IMG/VR virus record: IMGVR_UViG_3300045919_000094
Span: 1 to 31,064 of that record
Direction: 5' to 3' (one strand)
Source of the DNA: a virus
Length of the DNA: 31,064 nt
Shown: positions 1 through 6,152 of the stretch, in pieces
Numbering within the stretch: position 1 is the first letter of the stretch
How the letters are laid out: every line of letters starts with the position of its first letter
Made by a program: the position numbers and the translations under genes
The notes under the pieces: model-generated
What the model was told of the DNA's origin: nothing
Seen by the model: the letters and a program-made list of their open reading frames with translations, nothing else
Databases searched by the model: none

Positions 1-2
1 AC

Positions 3-599
3 ACGCTCGCCAGGGCGTTCGGCGGCGGCAACGAGAACGCGGCCGAGGACATGGGCGCGGTCATCCTGCATGCGGACCGCATTCGTATGGTGACCAAGGC
101 GCACGTCATGTTCATCCACCACGCCGGTAAGGACGTGGCGAAGGGTTCGCGGGGCCACAGCAGCCTGAAGGCGGCCACAGACACCGAGATCGAGGTCATA
201 GCAGACGACACAACCAAGATCCACACGGCACGGGTCACTAAGCAGCGTGACATGGGAAGCAGGGGCGTCGAAATCAACACCCGATTCACCGTGGTCGAGA
301 TGGGCAAAGACCAGTGGGGAAAGCCGATGACGACGTGCGTCGTGGACTCCACCGACGAGAAGCCGGCATCTGCATCGAAGTCGAACCGGGCGAAGTCCTC
401 CGAGTTGCGGGATGCCCTGAAGGCCATGTTGGCGAAGGCGCCCAGCATGAGCATGAAGTCCCGCGATCTGGTGCCGGCCCTGCTCGAAATGGGCTTCAAG
501 CAGTCCCCAATTTACGACTGCATCAAGCAACTGACTGTTGATGGAGTGCTCACTCACATGGCCGGAATGGTTCACCTGAACGGGTCAAAATATGTGTAA
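3..599 (+). CDS. RepA/DnaB-like AAA ATPase (replicative helicase-type), C-terminal part
   Basis: The reading frame is open from the left edge, so the gene starts outside the window; an internal ATG at 51 is not its start. The visible N-terminal portion (TLARAFGGGNENAAEDMGAV, then HVMFIHHAGKD about 20 residues later, then RGHSSLKAATDTEIEV) matches the second half of the RecA-like core of RepA-type hexameric ATPases (AAA_25). The conserved HH-GKD stretch and the RG-S-L-AA-DTEIEV stretch are typical of that family. The last 60-70 residues look like a small winged-helix region (RDLVPALLEMGFKQSPIYDC). Expected role: DNA unwinding or loading in phage replication, in the cytoplasm. The stop overlaps the next ORF by 8 bases. 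The Walker A part lies outside the window. Confidence 0.85.
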   Translation, partial: TLARAFGGGNENAAEDMGAVILHADRIRMVTKAHVMFIHHAGKDVAKGSRGHSSLKAATDTEIEVIADDTTKIHTARVTKQRDMGSRGVEINTRFTVVEMGKDQWGKPMTTCVVDSTDEKPASASKSNRAKSSELRDALKAMLAKAPSMSMKSRDLVPALLEMGFKQSPIYDCIKQLTVDGVLTHMAGMVHLNGSKYV

Positions 600-855
600 C
601 AAGAATTCTGTCCGGAATTTCATCCGGAAAATTCCGCAGCAAGGGCAAGCGGTTTCCGGACGCTTTCCTTCTTTTCCCGAAGGGAAAAGAGGAAACGGAA
701 AGCAGCCCCCGGAATTCCGGACGGACTGCGGAATTCCGGACGGCATCCGGAAAATTCCATCCGGAATCCGGAATCCTGAAACGGCTGAAGAGCAGAAGGC
801 CAGACTCGCACTTGATCCACGCTTCGCGGCTTGGGCCGCAGGAGCGAAGGCATGA
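592..855 (+). CDS. Small hypothetical protein over a repeat-rich region
   Basis: An 87-aa open frame starts 8 bases before the upstream stop and ends in an ATGA overlap with the next gene. This linkage on both sides is the main support for translation. Its middle is low-complexity because it is encoded by CCGGAATTCCGG-type DNA repeats and a hairpin, giving recurring FRTDCGIPDGIRKIPSGIR-like peptides. The C-terminus (EEQKARLALDPRFAAWAAGA) looks more like a normal helical protein. No family recognised. Either a real small protein that has absorbed a DNA repeat element, or an open frame kept by chance across a replication or regulatory element. Confidence 0.4.
   Translation: MCNKNSVRNFIRKIPQQGQAVSGRFPSFPEGKRGNGKQPPEFRTDCGIPDGIRKIPSGIRNPETAEEQKARLALDPRFAAWAAGAKA
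611..771 (+). repeat. Cluster of CCGGAATTCCGG-type direct and inverted repeats
   Basis: The half-site TCCGGA (or TCCGGAA) recurs about eight times. CATCCGGAAAATTCC occurs at 621-635 and again, identical, at 744-758. CGGAATTCCGGACGG occurs at 710-724 and again at 729-743, a 19-bp period. CCGGAATTCCGG at 709-720 is a perfect palindrome. The cluster directly follows the helicase-type ATPase gene, a common position for iterons or an origin, but binding sites for a regulator or a REP-like mobile palindrome are equally possible. Confidence 0.7.
664..695 (+). repeat. Strong hairpin (14-bp stem, one bulge, GAA loop)
   Basis: The left arm TTTCCTTCTTTTCCC (664-678) pairs with GGGAAAAGAGGAAA (682-695) around the loop GAA, leaving a single unpaired T in the left arm. 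No T-run follows, so it is not a canonical Rho-independent terminator. It lies in the centre of the TCCGGA repeat cluster. The purine/pyrimidine asymmetry of the arms and the position after a replication gene would suit an origin structure or a REP-like element; function not known. Confidence 0.7.
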
Positions 856-1061
856 AAGCACCCGACCTAGAGCCCATCTTCGGCGCCGACATCCACCCCG
901 CCGCTGCCCGCGTCCTGGCCGACATGCACGAGCGCTGCAGGCTGCATGCGACGAAGCTGATGCGGGATGAGAAGTGGGTCAAGGGCGCGACGGCTGAAGC
1001 GCTGGAGTGGGCTGCGAGTTGGGCTAGCGCCAGGCCGGTGGATGTCACGGAGGCCGCATGA
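852..1061 (+). CDS. Small phage protein of unknown function
   Basis: A 69-aa protein; the ATG at 852 is chosen because AGGAG lies about 8 bases upstream and it forms an ATGA overlap with the preceding ORF. The frame is open further upstream to a TTG at 831, but that has no better ribosome site. The sequence is charged and helical, with MHERCRLHATKLMRDEKWVK in the middle and no recognised domain. Small charged proteins of this kind often sit between replication and nuclease genes in podoviruses. It ends in an ATGA overlap with the nuclease gene, so the two are probably translationally coupled. Confidence 0.65.
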   Translation: MKAPDLEPIFGADIHPAAARVLADMHERCRLHATKLMRDEKWVKGATAEALEWAASWASARPVDVTEAA

Positions 1062-1357
1062 GATACGCCGCCCGAGTCGATGCGAACCAGGCCGAGATCG
1101 TCGCGGCACTACGCAATGCCGGCGCCAACGTCTGGATCATCAGCTTGCCCGTTGACCTGCTTGTCGGCTACGCCGGCAAGACCGCATTGATGGAGGTCAA
1201 GACGCTGACTGGCAAGCGCGCACCGAAGGCTGCAGGGCACACGCAGCTGCAGAAGGACTTCATGCTCGACTGGAACGGCGGGACGGTTGCCACGGTGACA
1301 GACATCGAGGGCGCGCTGCGTGTTCTGGCTGCGATGGGTGAGGGGGCTGCGCTGTGA
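1058..1357 (+). CDS. VRR-NUC-like small phage nuclease
   Basis: A 99-aa protein with a compact PD-(D/E)XK-type core: Asp33 in LPVDLLVG, then Glu46 and Lys48 in LMEVKTL, followed by QLQKDFMLDWNGG and a C-terminal helix. This layout matches small stand-alone VRR-NUC domain proteins common in phages, which are proposed to act on branched DNA or replication/packaging intermediates. Substrate is not known from sequence. It starts in an ATGA overlap with the gene before it and ends in a GTGA overlap with the LuxR-type gene. Confidence 0.75.
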   Translation: MRYAARVDANQAEIVAALRNAGANVWIISLPVDLLVGYAGKTALMEVKTLTGKRAPKAAGHTQLQKDFMLDWNGGTVATVTDIEGALRVLAAMGEGAAL

Positions 1358-1581
1358 TCCCACTCACCGACACCGACCGCTCAGCCCTGGCTGCGCTGAC
1401 GCACCGCGAGCGTGAGGTGCTGGTCTGCATGGCGCAGGGCCGGCAGGACGAGCAGATCGGGGTTTGCCTGGGGATCACTCGCTCGACAGTCAACGGCTAC
1501 CTCAAGAAAATTTTCGACAGGCTGGGCGTTCGGACTCGGGTTTCGGCTGCGGTGATCGCAACTAAAGCGGGGTGGGTATGA
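1354..1581 (+). CDS. Stand-alone LuxR-type helix-turn-helix protein
   Basis: A 75-aa protein starting at GTG in a GTGA overlap. Almost the whole length is a GerE/LuxR DNA-binding domain: LTHREREVLVCMAQGRQDEQ, then the recognition part ITRSTVNGYLKKIFDRLGVR. There is no receiver or ligand-binding domain, so it cannot sense an input in the way of full-length LuxR or response regulators. Probable role: a phage transcription regulator at the junction between early genes and what follows, which here is the sugar cassette. Its targets are not visible. Confidence 0.8.
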   Translation: MIPLTDTDRSALAALTHREREVLVCMAQGRQDEQIGVCLGITRSTVNGYLKKIFDRLGVRTRVSAAVIATKAGWV

Positions 1582-1607
1582 GCGTAATCGGAGACCCCAA
1601 AGCATGA
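1578..1607 (+). other. 9-codon mini-cistron between the LuxR-type gene and pseB
   Basis: ATG at 1578 overlaps the stop of the LuxR-type gene (ATGA). The frame encodes MSVIGDPKA and stops with a TGA that overlaps the ATG of pseB at 1604 (again ATGA). A GGAG at about 1590-1593 can serve pseB. It may couple pseB translation to the upstream gene, or be the remaining first codons of the gene that followed luxR before the cassette was inserted. Translation of the peptide is not shown. Confidence 0.4.
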
Positions 1608-2434
1608 AGAGTGTTTTGATCACTGGCGGCAGCGGCTTTCTGGGCCGCGCGCTGGCCAGGCGTCTGATGGACATGGATGTGACGCGCATCGCGTTGCTCT
1701 CAAGTTCCGAGTCCCGGATGCATGAGGCCAGGCAGATCCTGGGTGACGACAGCCGTCTGCGCTACATGGTGGGAAACGTGCGAGACGCTGAGCGGATGCT
1801 GCGCGCCATGCGCGGCGTCGACACCGTCATCCATGCCGCAGCGCTCAAGCGCGTCGAGGTTGGGCAAGAGAACCCGCGCGAGATGATCGCGACCAACGTG
1901 CAAGGCACGGTCAACGTGCTGAATGCGGCAGAGGACTGCGGCGTGAGCAAGTTCGTATTCGTGTCGAGCGACAAAGCCTGCGAGCCGGCCAATCTGTACG
2001 GCGCTACCAAGTTCATGGGCGAAGGCCTGGTGCTTGCGCCTCGGGGTGAGTTGATGCCGCGGTGCTGCGTTGTGCGGTATGGCAACGTGGCCGGAAGCAC
2101 TGGCAGCGTGATCCCGATCTGGCGCCGCGCGCTGGAGCAGGGCAAGACGGTGCGGTTGACCGACTGGGCGGCCACGCGGTTCTGGATGACGCGCACCCAG
2201 GCTGTCAACTTTGTGCTCGACGCTGCGCTGGGCGGTCAGAACGGCGACCTGCTGGTGCCAGACCTGCCGGCCTACATGCTGGGCGACCTGGCGCTGGCCA
2301 TGGGCGTGGACTACGAGGTCACGCGACTGAACCCGGGCGAGAAGCGGCACGAGTCGATGCGATCAGGCGAATCGTCTGCTGATGCCAGGCGCATGACGGT
2401 GGATGAGTTACGCGAGGCGCTGACGTGTATCTGA
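1604..2434 (+). CDS. pseB: PseB-type UDP-GlcNAc 4,6-dehydratase (5-inverting)
   Basis: Predicted first step of pseudaminic acid synthesis: NADP-dependent conversion of UDP-GlcNAc to the 4-keto-6-deoxy-L-arabino sugar in the cytoplasm. The 276-aa protein has the extended SDR nucleotide motif GGSGFLG (residues 8-14), VIHAAALKRV (75-84), the PseB/FlaA1-type SSDKA motif with Asp123-Lys124, and Tyr132/Lys136 in LYGATK. VVRYGNVAGSTGSVIP and the C-terminal PGEKRHESM also match PseB. These features separate it from ordinary GalE-like epimerases. It is somewhat shorter than typical PseB (about 330 aa), mainly at the C-terminus. The ATG is preceded by GGAG and couples to a 9-codon mini-cistron. Its end overlaps the HNH gene by 10 bases. 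Confidence 0.88.
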   Translation: MKSVLITGGSGFLGRALARRLMDMDVTRIALLSSSESRMHEARQILGDDSRLRYMVGNVRDAERMLRAMRGVDTVIHAAALKRVEVGQENPREMIATNVQGTVNVLNAAEDCGVSKFVFVSSDKACEPANLYGATKFMGEGLVLAPRGELMPRCCVVRYGNVAGSTGSVIPIWRRALEQGKTVRLTDWAATRFWMTRTQAVNFVLDAALGGQNGDLLVPDLPAYMLGDLALAMGVDYEVTRLNPGEKRHESMRSGESSADARRMTVDELREALTCI

Positions 2435-2922
2435 TCACCGATGAGCAGAGGCTCCGGTTTGCCTCAAAGACGCGGCAAGCAGATAGCGGCTGCATCGAAT
2501 GGCGTGGCTCGCTGAAGTCGATGGTGGGCGGCCAAAAAACATACGGCCAGTTCTGGTGCGGGCGATTAGGCGCCGACGGGAGGATGAGGCTTGCTCATCG
2601 AGTTGCCTGGGAAATGGCCAACGGGCCCGCCCCGGAAGGTTTGATGGTTATGCATTCCTGCGACAACCCTTTGTGCGTGAACGTGGCCCATTTGTCTTTG
2701 GGTACCGCCAAGGACAACACCGCGGACATGATCTCCAAAGGCAGGAAAGCAACCACGGCAGGCGAAGCTCATGGCGGCGCTTTGCTAACCACTGCGCAAG
2801 CCCTGGCGATTCGCGAACTGCGAAGCCGCGGCGTGCCAAGGTCGCGCGTTGCCGCATTGTTTGAAGTGTCTGAGCGAACGATTGGGCGCATCACAAACCG
2901 ACAGGGCTGGAAGCATGTTTGA
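2425..2922 (+). CDS. HNH homing endonuclease 1 (HNH_3 type with C-terminal HTH)
   Basis: A 165-aa protein starting at GTG inside the end of pseB and ending inside the start of pseC. The HNH core is at residues 73-107: His77, Cys79-Asp80-Asn81, Cys84, His89, then GTAKDNTADMISKGR, the usual signature of phage HNH_3 endonucleases. Residues 123-160 (LTTAQALAIRELRSRGVPRS and following) form a DNA-binding HTH. It is expected to cut a site near its own insertion point and spread by repair. It plays no part in sugar synthesis, and its GC content appears lower than that of its neighbours. Start choice is moderately sure; a GAGG lies upstream. Confidence 0.88.
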   Translation: MYLITDEQRLRFASKTRQADSGCIEWRGSLKSMVGGQKTYGQFWCGRLGADGRMRLAHRVAWEMANGPAPEGLMVMHSCDNPLCVNVAHLSLGTAKDNTADMISKGRKATTAGEAHGGALLTTAQALAIRELRSRGVPRSRVAALFEVSERTIGRITNRQGWKHV

Positions 2923-3529
2923 TCCGCACCAGGTCACGCGCGACTTCGAGGCTGCGCTGTGCGAGTACACCGGGGCCAAGTACGCGGTGACGACGACCAG
3001 TTGCACGATGGCGCTGACGATCGCTCTGGCATGGCATTGGGCAGAGGACGGCCGACAGCGGCTGCTGATGCCATCGCACACCTACATCGGCGTGCCGTCT
3101 GCGGCGATGAATGCAGGCCATGCGGTGGGCTTCAGCGATACGCCCTGGCACTTTGCCTACCCAATCGAAGCCCGGGGCGGAACTGTGTGGGACTGCGCGT
3201 GGCATCTTGAGCGCAGCATGTTTCGCCGCGGCGAAATGCAGTGCTTGTCGTTCCACTGGACTAAGCCATTGGGCCTGGGCCAGGGTGGCGCCATCCTGCA
3301 CGACGACGACAGCGCCGATGAGTGGCTACGCCGCGCGCGCTTCGACGGTCGCACGGAGGGCGTGCACCCCAAGGACGACGTCATTCAGTGGCCCAACTGG
3401 CACGCCTACATGTCGCCTGAGACGGCGGCCACCGGGCTGATGCGGCTGAACGCTGGCGCTTTGCGCACCGATCACGTCGCCCGCTGGAGCGACTACCCAG
3501 ACATCTCACTGCAGGAGGCATTCAAGTGA
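2915..3529 (+). CDS. pseC: Miniature DegT/PseC-like PLP aminotransferase
   Basis: Predicted 4-aminotransferase acting on the PseB product. The start at 2915 gives 204 aa; the frame is open further upstream but only inside the HNH gene. Recognisable DegT blocks are TTTSCTMALTIAL (residues 26-38), MPSHTYIG (52-59), the PLP-binding Asp93 in VWDCAWHLERS, the Schiff-base Lys117 in LSFHWTKPLGLGQGGAIL, and NWHAYMSPETAATGLMRL near the end. Canonical PseC is about 380 aa. Here about 60 residues between the PSHT block and the Asp block, and the whole C-terminal small domain, are missing. The blocks remain in one frame, so this looks like a compact enzyme, not a frameshift. Activity is uncertain because the missing domain normally helps bind substrate. 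Confidence 0.75.
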   Translation: MFDPHQVTRDFEAALCEYTGAKYAVTTTSCTMALTIALAWHWAEDGRQRLLMPSHTYIGVPSAAMNAGHAVGFSDTPWHFAYPIEARGGTVWDCAWHLERSMFRRGEMQCLSFHWTKPLGLGQGGAILHDDDSADEWLRRARFDGRTEGVHPKDDVIQWPNWHAYMSPETAATGLMRLNAGALRTDHVARWSDYPDISLQEAFK

Positions 3530-3906
3530 CCAACGCCATAGCCGAGAGGCAGATCCGAACCGACATCGACATGCAGGTCACCGCGCGCGACGGCCAGATC
3601 CATCTGCTGTTCAACGAGAAGAACCAGGCCGGCGAGCGCGTGCCGGCCTACACGCCCAACTTCCTGATGTCGGCATCGGATGCGCTGGCGTTCAGCACGC
3701 TGCTGGCCGACCTGGCGTTCGAGGCTGAGACAGGGCTGAAGGCTGCGGGCCCGGCGGTCAAGGCCGAGTTGATCGAGCGGCACCGCGTCAAGCTGGTGGA
3801 CCGGCTGACGGTGGTGCTGAACAGCGTGCGCGAGAAGAAGACCACGACCAATCGTGGGCTGGCCAAGCAGGCTGTCGACATCGTGCTGGCCGAGGTCTTC
3901 AATTGA
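3526..3906 (+). CDS. Unknown 126-aa protein inside the sugar cassette
   Basis: Starts with GTG in a GTGA overlap with pseC, with AGGAGG about 9 bases upstream, and overlaps pseF at its end. The protein is mostly helical with a central AYTPNFLMSASDALAFSTLL and a Lys/Arg-rich C-terminus (REKKTTTNRGLAKQAVDIVL). There is no signal peptide, membrane segment or recognised domain. It does not resemble the missing C-terminal domain of PseC or the PseG hydrolase. It could be an ordinary phage protein captured with the cassette, or an accessory subunit for one of its enzymes; the coupling on both sides argues that it is expressed with them. Confidence 0.7.
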   Translation: MTNAIAERQIRTDIDMQVTARDGQIHLLFNEKNQAGERVPAYTPNFLMSASDALAFSTLLADLAFEAETGLKAAGPAVKAELIERHRVKLVDRLTVVLNSVREKKTTTNRGLAKQAVDIVLAEVFN

Positions 3907-4484
3907 GGCTGGCCATCATCCCGGCGCGTGGCGGCAGCGTGCGAGTGCCACGCAAGAACATCAAGCCGTTCCGCGGCAAGCCGATGCTCGAGTACCCGGT
4001 GACGGCAGCTAGGAACAGCGGCCTGTTTGAAAACATCGTGGTCAGCACCGACGACGAAGAGATTGAGGGCGCTGCCTTGGGCATGGGTTGCGAAGTGCAT
4101 TGGCGCCTTGCAGACGACGGCACCAAGGGCACCCAGGAGATAGCCCGCGAGGTGTTGGCGGTCTGGCCATGGATTACCGAGGCCTGCGTCATCTACCCCT
4201 GCAGCCCACTGCTGGTGGCCGCCGACCTGGTGCGCGGCCATGCCGTGCTGCAGCAACGAGGCGCACTGTTCGCCATGAGTGTGGCCACCGACCCGCTGGC
4301 CGACGCCGGCTGCTTCTACTGGGGCAAGGCCGAGGCCTTCCTGGTCCGAGCGCCGCTGATCGACAGCCACACCGTGATGGTGCCGATGCCTTCCAACCGC
4401 TGCATCGACATCAACACACCCGAGGACTGGGCGAAGGCCGAGTCCATGTTCGACGCCTTGAGGAGGGCACCCCATGAAACCTGA
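3903..4484 (+). CDS. pseF: PseF-type CMP-nonulosonate cytidylyltransferase
   Basis: Predicted to activate the sugar acid with CTP, giving CMP-pseudaminate (or a relative) and pyrophosphate. The 193-aa protein has the NeuA/PseF CTP-binding motif IPARGGSVRVPRKNIKPFRG (residues 5-24), VVSTDDEEI, YPCSPLL, a DAGCFYWGKAEAFL stretch resembling PseF-type enzymes, and a C-terminal CIDINTPEDWAKAE block that usually closes the active site. Family members are usually near 230 aa, so this is compact. The start is TTG at 3903, overlapping the previous stop; no ATG fits, because the CTP motif begins almost at once. Confidence 0.85.
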   Translation: MRLAIIPARGGSVRVPRKNIKPFRGKPMLEYPVTAARNSGLFENIVVSTDDEEIEGAALGMGCEVHWRLADDGTKGTQEIAREVLAVWPWITEACVIYPCSPLLVAADLVRGHAVLQQRGALFAMSVATDPLADAGCFYWGKAEAFLVRAPLIDSHTVMVPMPSNRCIDINTPEDWAKAESMFDALRRAPHET

Positions 4485-5055
4485 AGCATTCTGGGCCGGC
4501 GAGTTCGGCAATGAGTACGTGGACCGCAACCGAGTTGACTGGCATGCGCGCCTGCCGTTCTGGGAGAGTGCCGTGCAGTTCTGTCAGCCCGGCACGGTGC
4601 TCGAGGTCGGCTGCAACGCAGGGTGGAACCTGCTGGCCATCCATGAGGTCGCGCCGCGGGCTGAACTCAGCGGCATCGACATCAACGGCAAGGCCGCAGA
4701 GGAGGCGCGCCAGGCGGGCATCGATGCCATGTGCATTGCAGCCATCCCGGGCTGCCAGTCTCACGGGCCCGAGGCATTCGACCTGGTGTTCACGGCCGGC
4801 GTTCTGATCCACGTCCCGCCCGAAGACCTGAAGGCCACGATGCAAGCCATCGTTGACGTCAGCGCCAAGTACGTCATCGCGGTGGAGTACGAGGCCGAGA
4901 AGGAAGAAGAGGTCGAGTACCGCGGGCATGCGGGCAAGTTGTGGAAGCGGCCGTTCGGCGCCCTGTACGAAGCGCTGGGCCTGCGACTGCTGTCGGTGGT
5001 GCCGGATGCGCAGGGCTTCGACAAGTGCACGGCCTGGGTGCTGGAGAAGCCGTGA
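4474..5055 (+). CDS. Pseudaminic acid biosynthesis-associated SAM methyltransferase
   Basis: A 193-aa class I methyltransferase. The N-terminus EAFWAGEFGNEYVDRNR is characteristic of the family described as pseudaminic acid biosynthesis-associated methylase (TIGR03587). SAM motif I is VLEVGCNAGWNLLAI (residues 42-56), the acidic position is in LSGIDIN, and the FDLVFTAGVLIHVPPEDL block follows. Substrate is not shown by sequence; by family and position it is a nonulosonate or its precursor, so the final sugar may be O- or N-methylated. It has a strong GAGGAGGG ribosome site, overlaps pseF by 11 bases, and shares one base with the next gene (TGATG). Confidence 0.83.
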   Translation: MKPEAFWAGEFGNEYVDRNRVDWHARLPFWESAVQFCQPGTVLEVGCNAGWNLLAIHEVAPRAELSGIDINGKAAEEARQAGIDAMCIAAIPGCQSHGPEAFDLVFTAGVLIHVPPEDLKATMQAIVDVSAKYVIAVEYEAEKEEEVEYRGHAGKLWKRPFGALYEALGLRLLSVVPDAQGFDKCTAWVLEKP

Positions 5056-6152
5056 TGCTGCGCTGCTCGCGATGCGTCATGCCATCAACTCGTCCAGACA
5101 CGCCATTCATCGACGGGGTCTGCTCGGCATGCTTGACCTACGCCCGCAGGGCCGCGGTGGATTGGGAGGCGCGTAAGGCTGAACTGGTGCATCTGCTGGA
5201 CCGCCACGCTGGCCGGGTGCTGGTGCCGTCGTCGGGCGGCAAGGACTCGACCTACCAGGCGCTGACGCTGCTCGAGCTCGGCGCCGATGTCACGATCGTC
5301 ACAGCGCGGACCTGCCACCTGACGCCCATCGGCCGGGCCAACATTGACAACCTTGCGCGCTACGCCAGGACCATTGAGGTCGTGCCGAACATGCGCGTGC
5401 GGGCGAAGCTGAACCGGCTGGCGCTGGAGATGGTGGGCGACATCTCATGGCCAGAGCATGCAGTCATCTTCAGCACGCCATTCAATGTTGCAGCGCAGAC
5501 AGGCCACACGCTGCTGATGTACGGCGAGTGCCCGCAGGCTGAGTACGGCGGGCCCATGGGCAGCGAGCAGGCCAAGCAGATGACCCGCCGCTGGCGCAGC
5601 GAGTTCGGCGGATTCCTGGGCCTGCGGCCGGATGACTTCGTGGGCGAGGAGGGCATCACCGAGCGGGACATGCAGGACTACACCGTGCAGTGCTGGCCGT
5701 CAGATCTCGAGGCGCACTTCCTGGGGCAGTACATCCCGTGGGACAGCAGGCGCAATGCCGAGGTGGCGATCAAGGCGGGCATGCAAGCCCAACGCCCATG
5801 CGACGCCAATTGGTGGAACGCCGAGAATTTAGATAATTGGCAAACTGCTTGCCACGATGCAGGTATGTACCGAAAATACGGCTTCGGTCGGGGATGCCAG
5901 CAAATCAGCGTCGATGTGCGCGCTGGCCTTGTTGACCGCAAGGTGGCCCTGGCGTGGGTGCGCGAGTTTGACGGTCGATTTAGCGGCTGGTACTCAGGCG
6001 TTAATTTCCACGAGGGGTTGGATCGACTTGGGATGGCGGCGCCTCATTTCATGGCAGCGCTGGACAAGTTCACGGACTGGGCCCTGTTCGACGGCATGGA
6101 CGGGTTGCGTCCACTGTTGAAGGAGTTTCGGTATGGGACGCAAGGCGATTGA
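5055..6152 (+). CDS. pseA: PseA/WbpG-like N-acetyl sugar amidotransferase
   Basis: A 365-aa protein of the ATP PP-loop family that turns a sugar N-acetyl group into an acetamidino group (PseA in flagellar Pse5Ac7Am, WbpG in O-antigen). An N-terminal Zn-binding Cys pair set lies at Cys4/Cys7 and Cys23/Cys26, the PP-loop SSGGKDST at residues 59-66, and a conserved YGECPQAEYGG block follows. The frame runs open upstream to 4941, but the ATG at 5055 is right: the Cys cluster follows it immediately and it shares a base with the previous stop. The last part (about 5821-5880) is clearly AT-richer than the rest, just upstream of an HNH gene that overlaps the 3' end by 20 bases. Confidence 0.85.
   Translation: MLRCSRCVMPSTRPDTPFIDGVCSACLTYARRAAVDWEARKAELVHLLDRHAGRVLVPSSGGKDSTYQALTLLELGADVTIVTARTCHLTPIGRANIDNLARYARTIEVVPNMRVRAKLNRLALEMVGDISWPEHAVIFSTPFNVAAQTGHTLLMYGECPQAEYGGPMGSEQAKQMTRRWRSEFGGFLGLRPDDFVGEEGITERDMQDYTVQCWPSDLEAHFLGQYIPWDSRRNAEVAIKAGMQAQRPCDANWWNAENLDNWQTACHDAGMYRKYGFGRGCQQISVDVRAGLVDRKVALAWVREFDGRFSGWYSGVNFHEGLDRLGMAAPHFMAALDKFTDWALFDGMDGLRPLLKEFRYGTQGD

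Noticed and set aside
664-695. Rho-independent terminator after the helicase gene
   Set aside because: The stem is strong but no T-run follows on either strand and the hairpin lies inside an ORF coupled to its neighbours.
3526-3906. Frameshifted C-terminal half of PseC
   Set aside because: The 126-aa protein has none of the DegT small-domain patterns, has its own AGGAGG site, and starts with the same GTGA coupling seen elsewhere.
4941-5054. 38-residue N-terminal extension of the amidotransferase
   Set aside because: It lies wholly inside the methylase gene; the Cys-rich domain begins right after ATG 5055.
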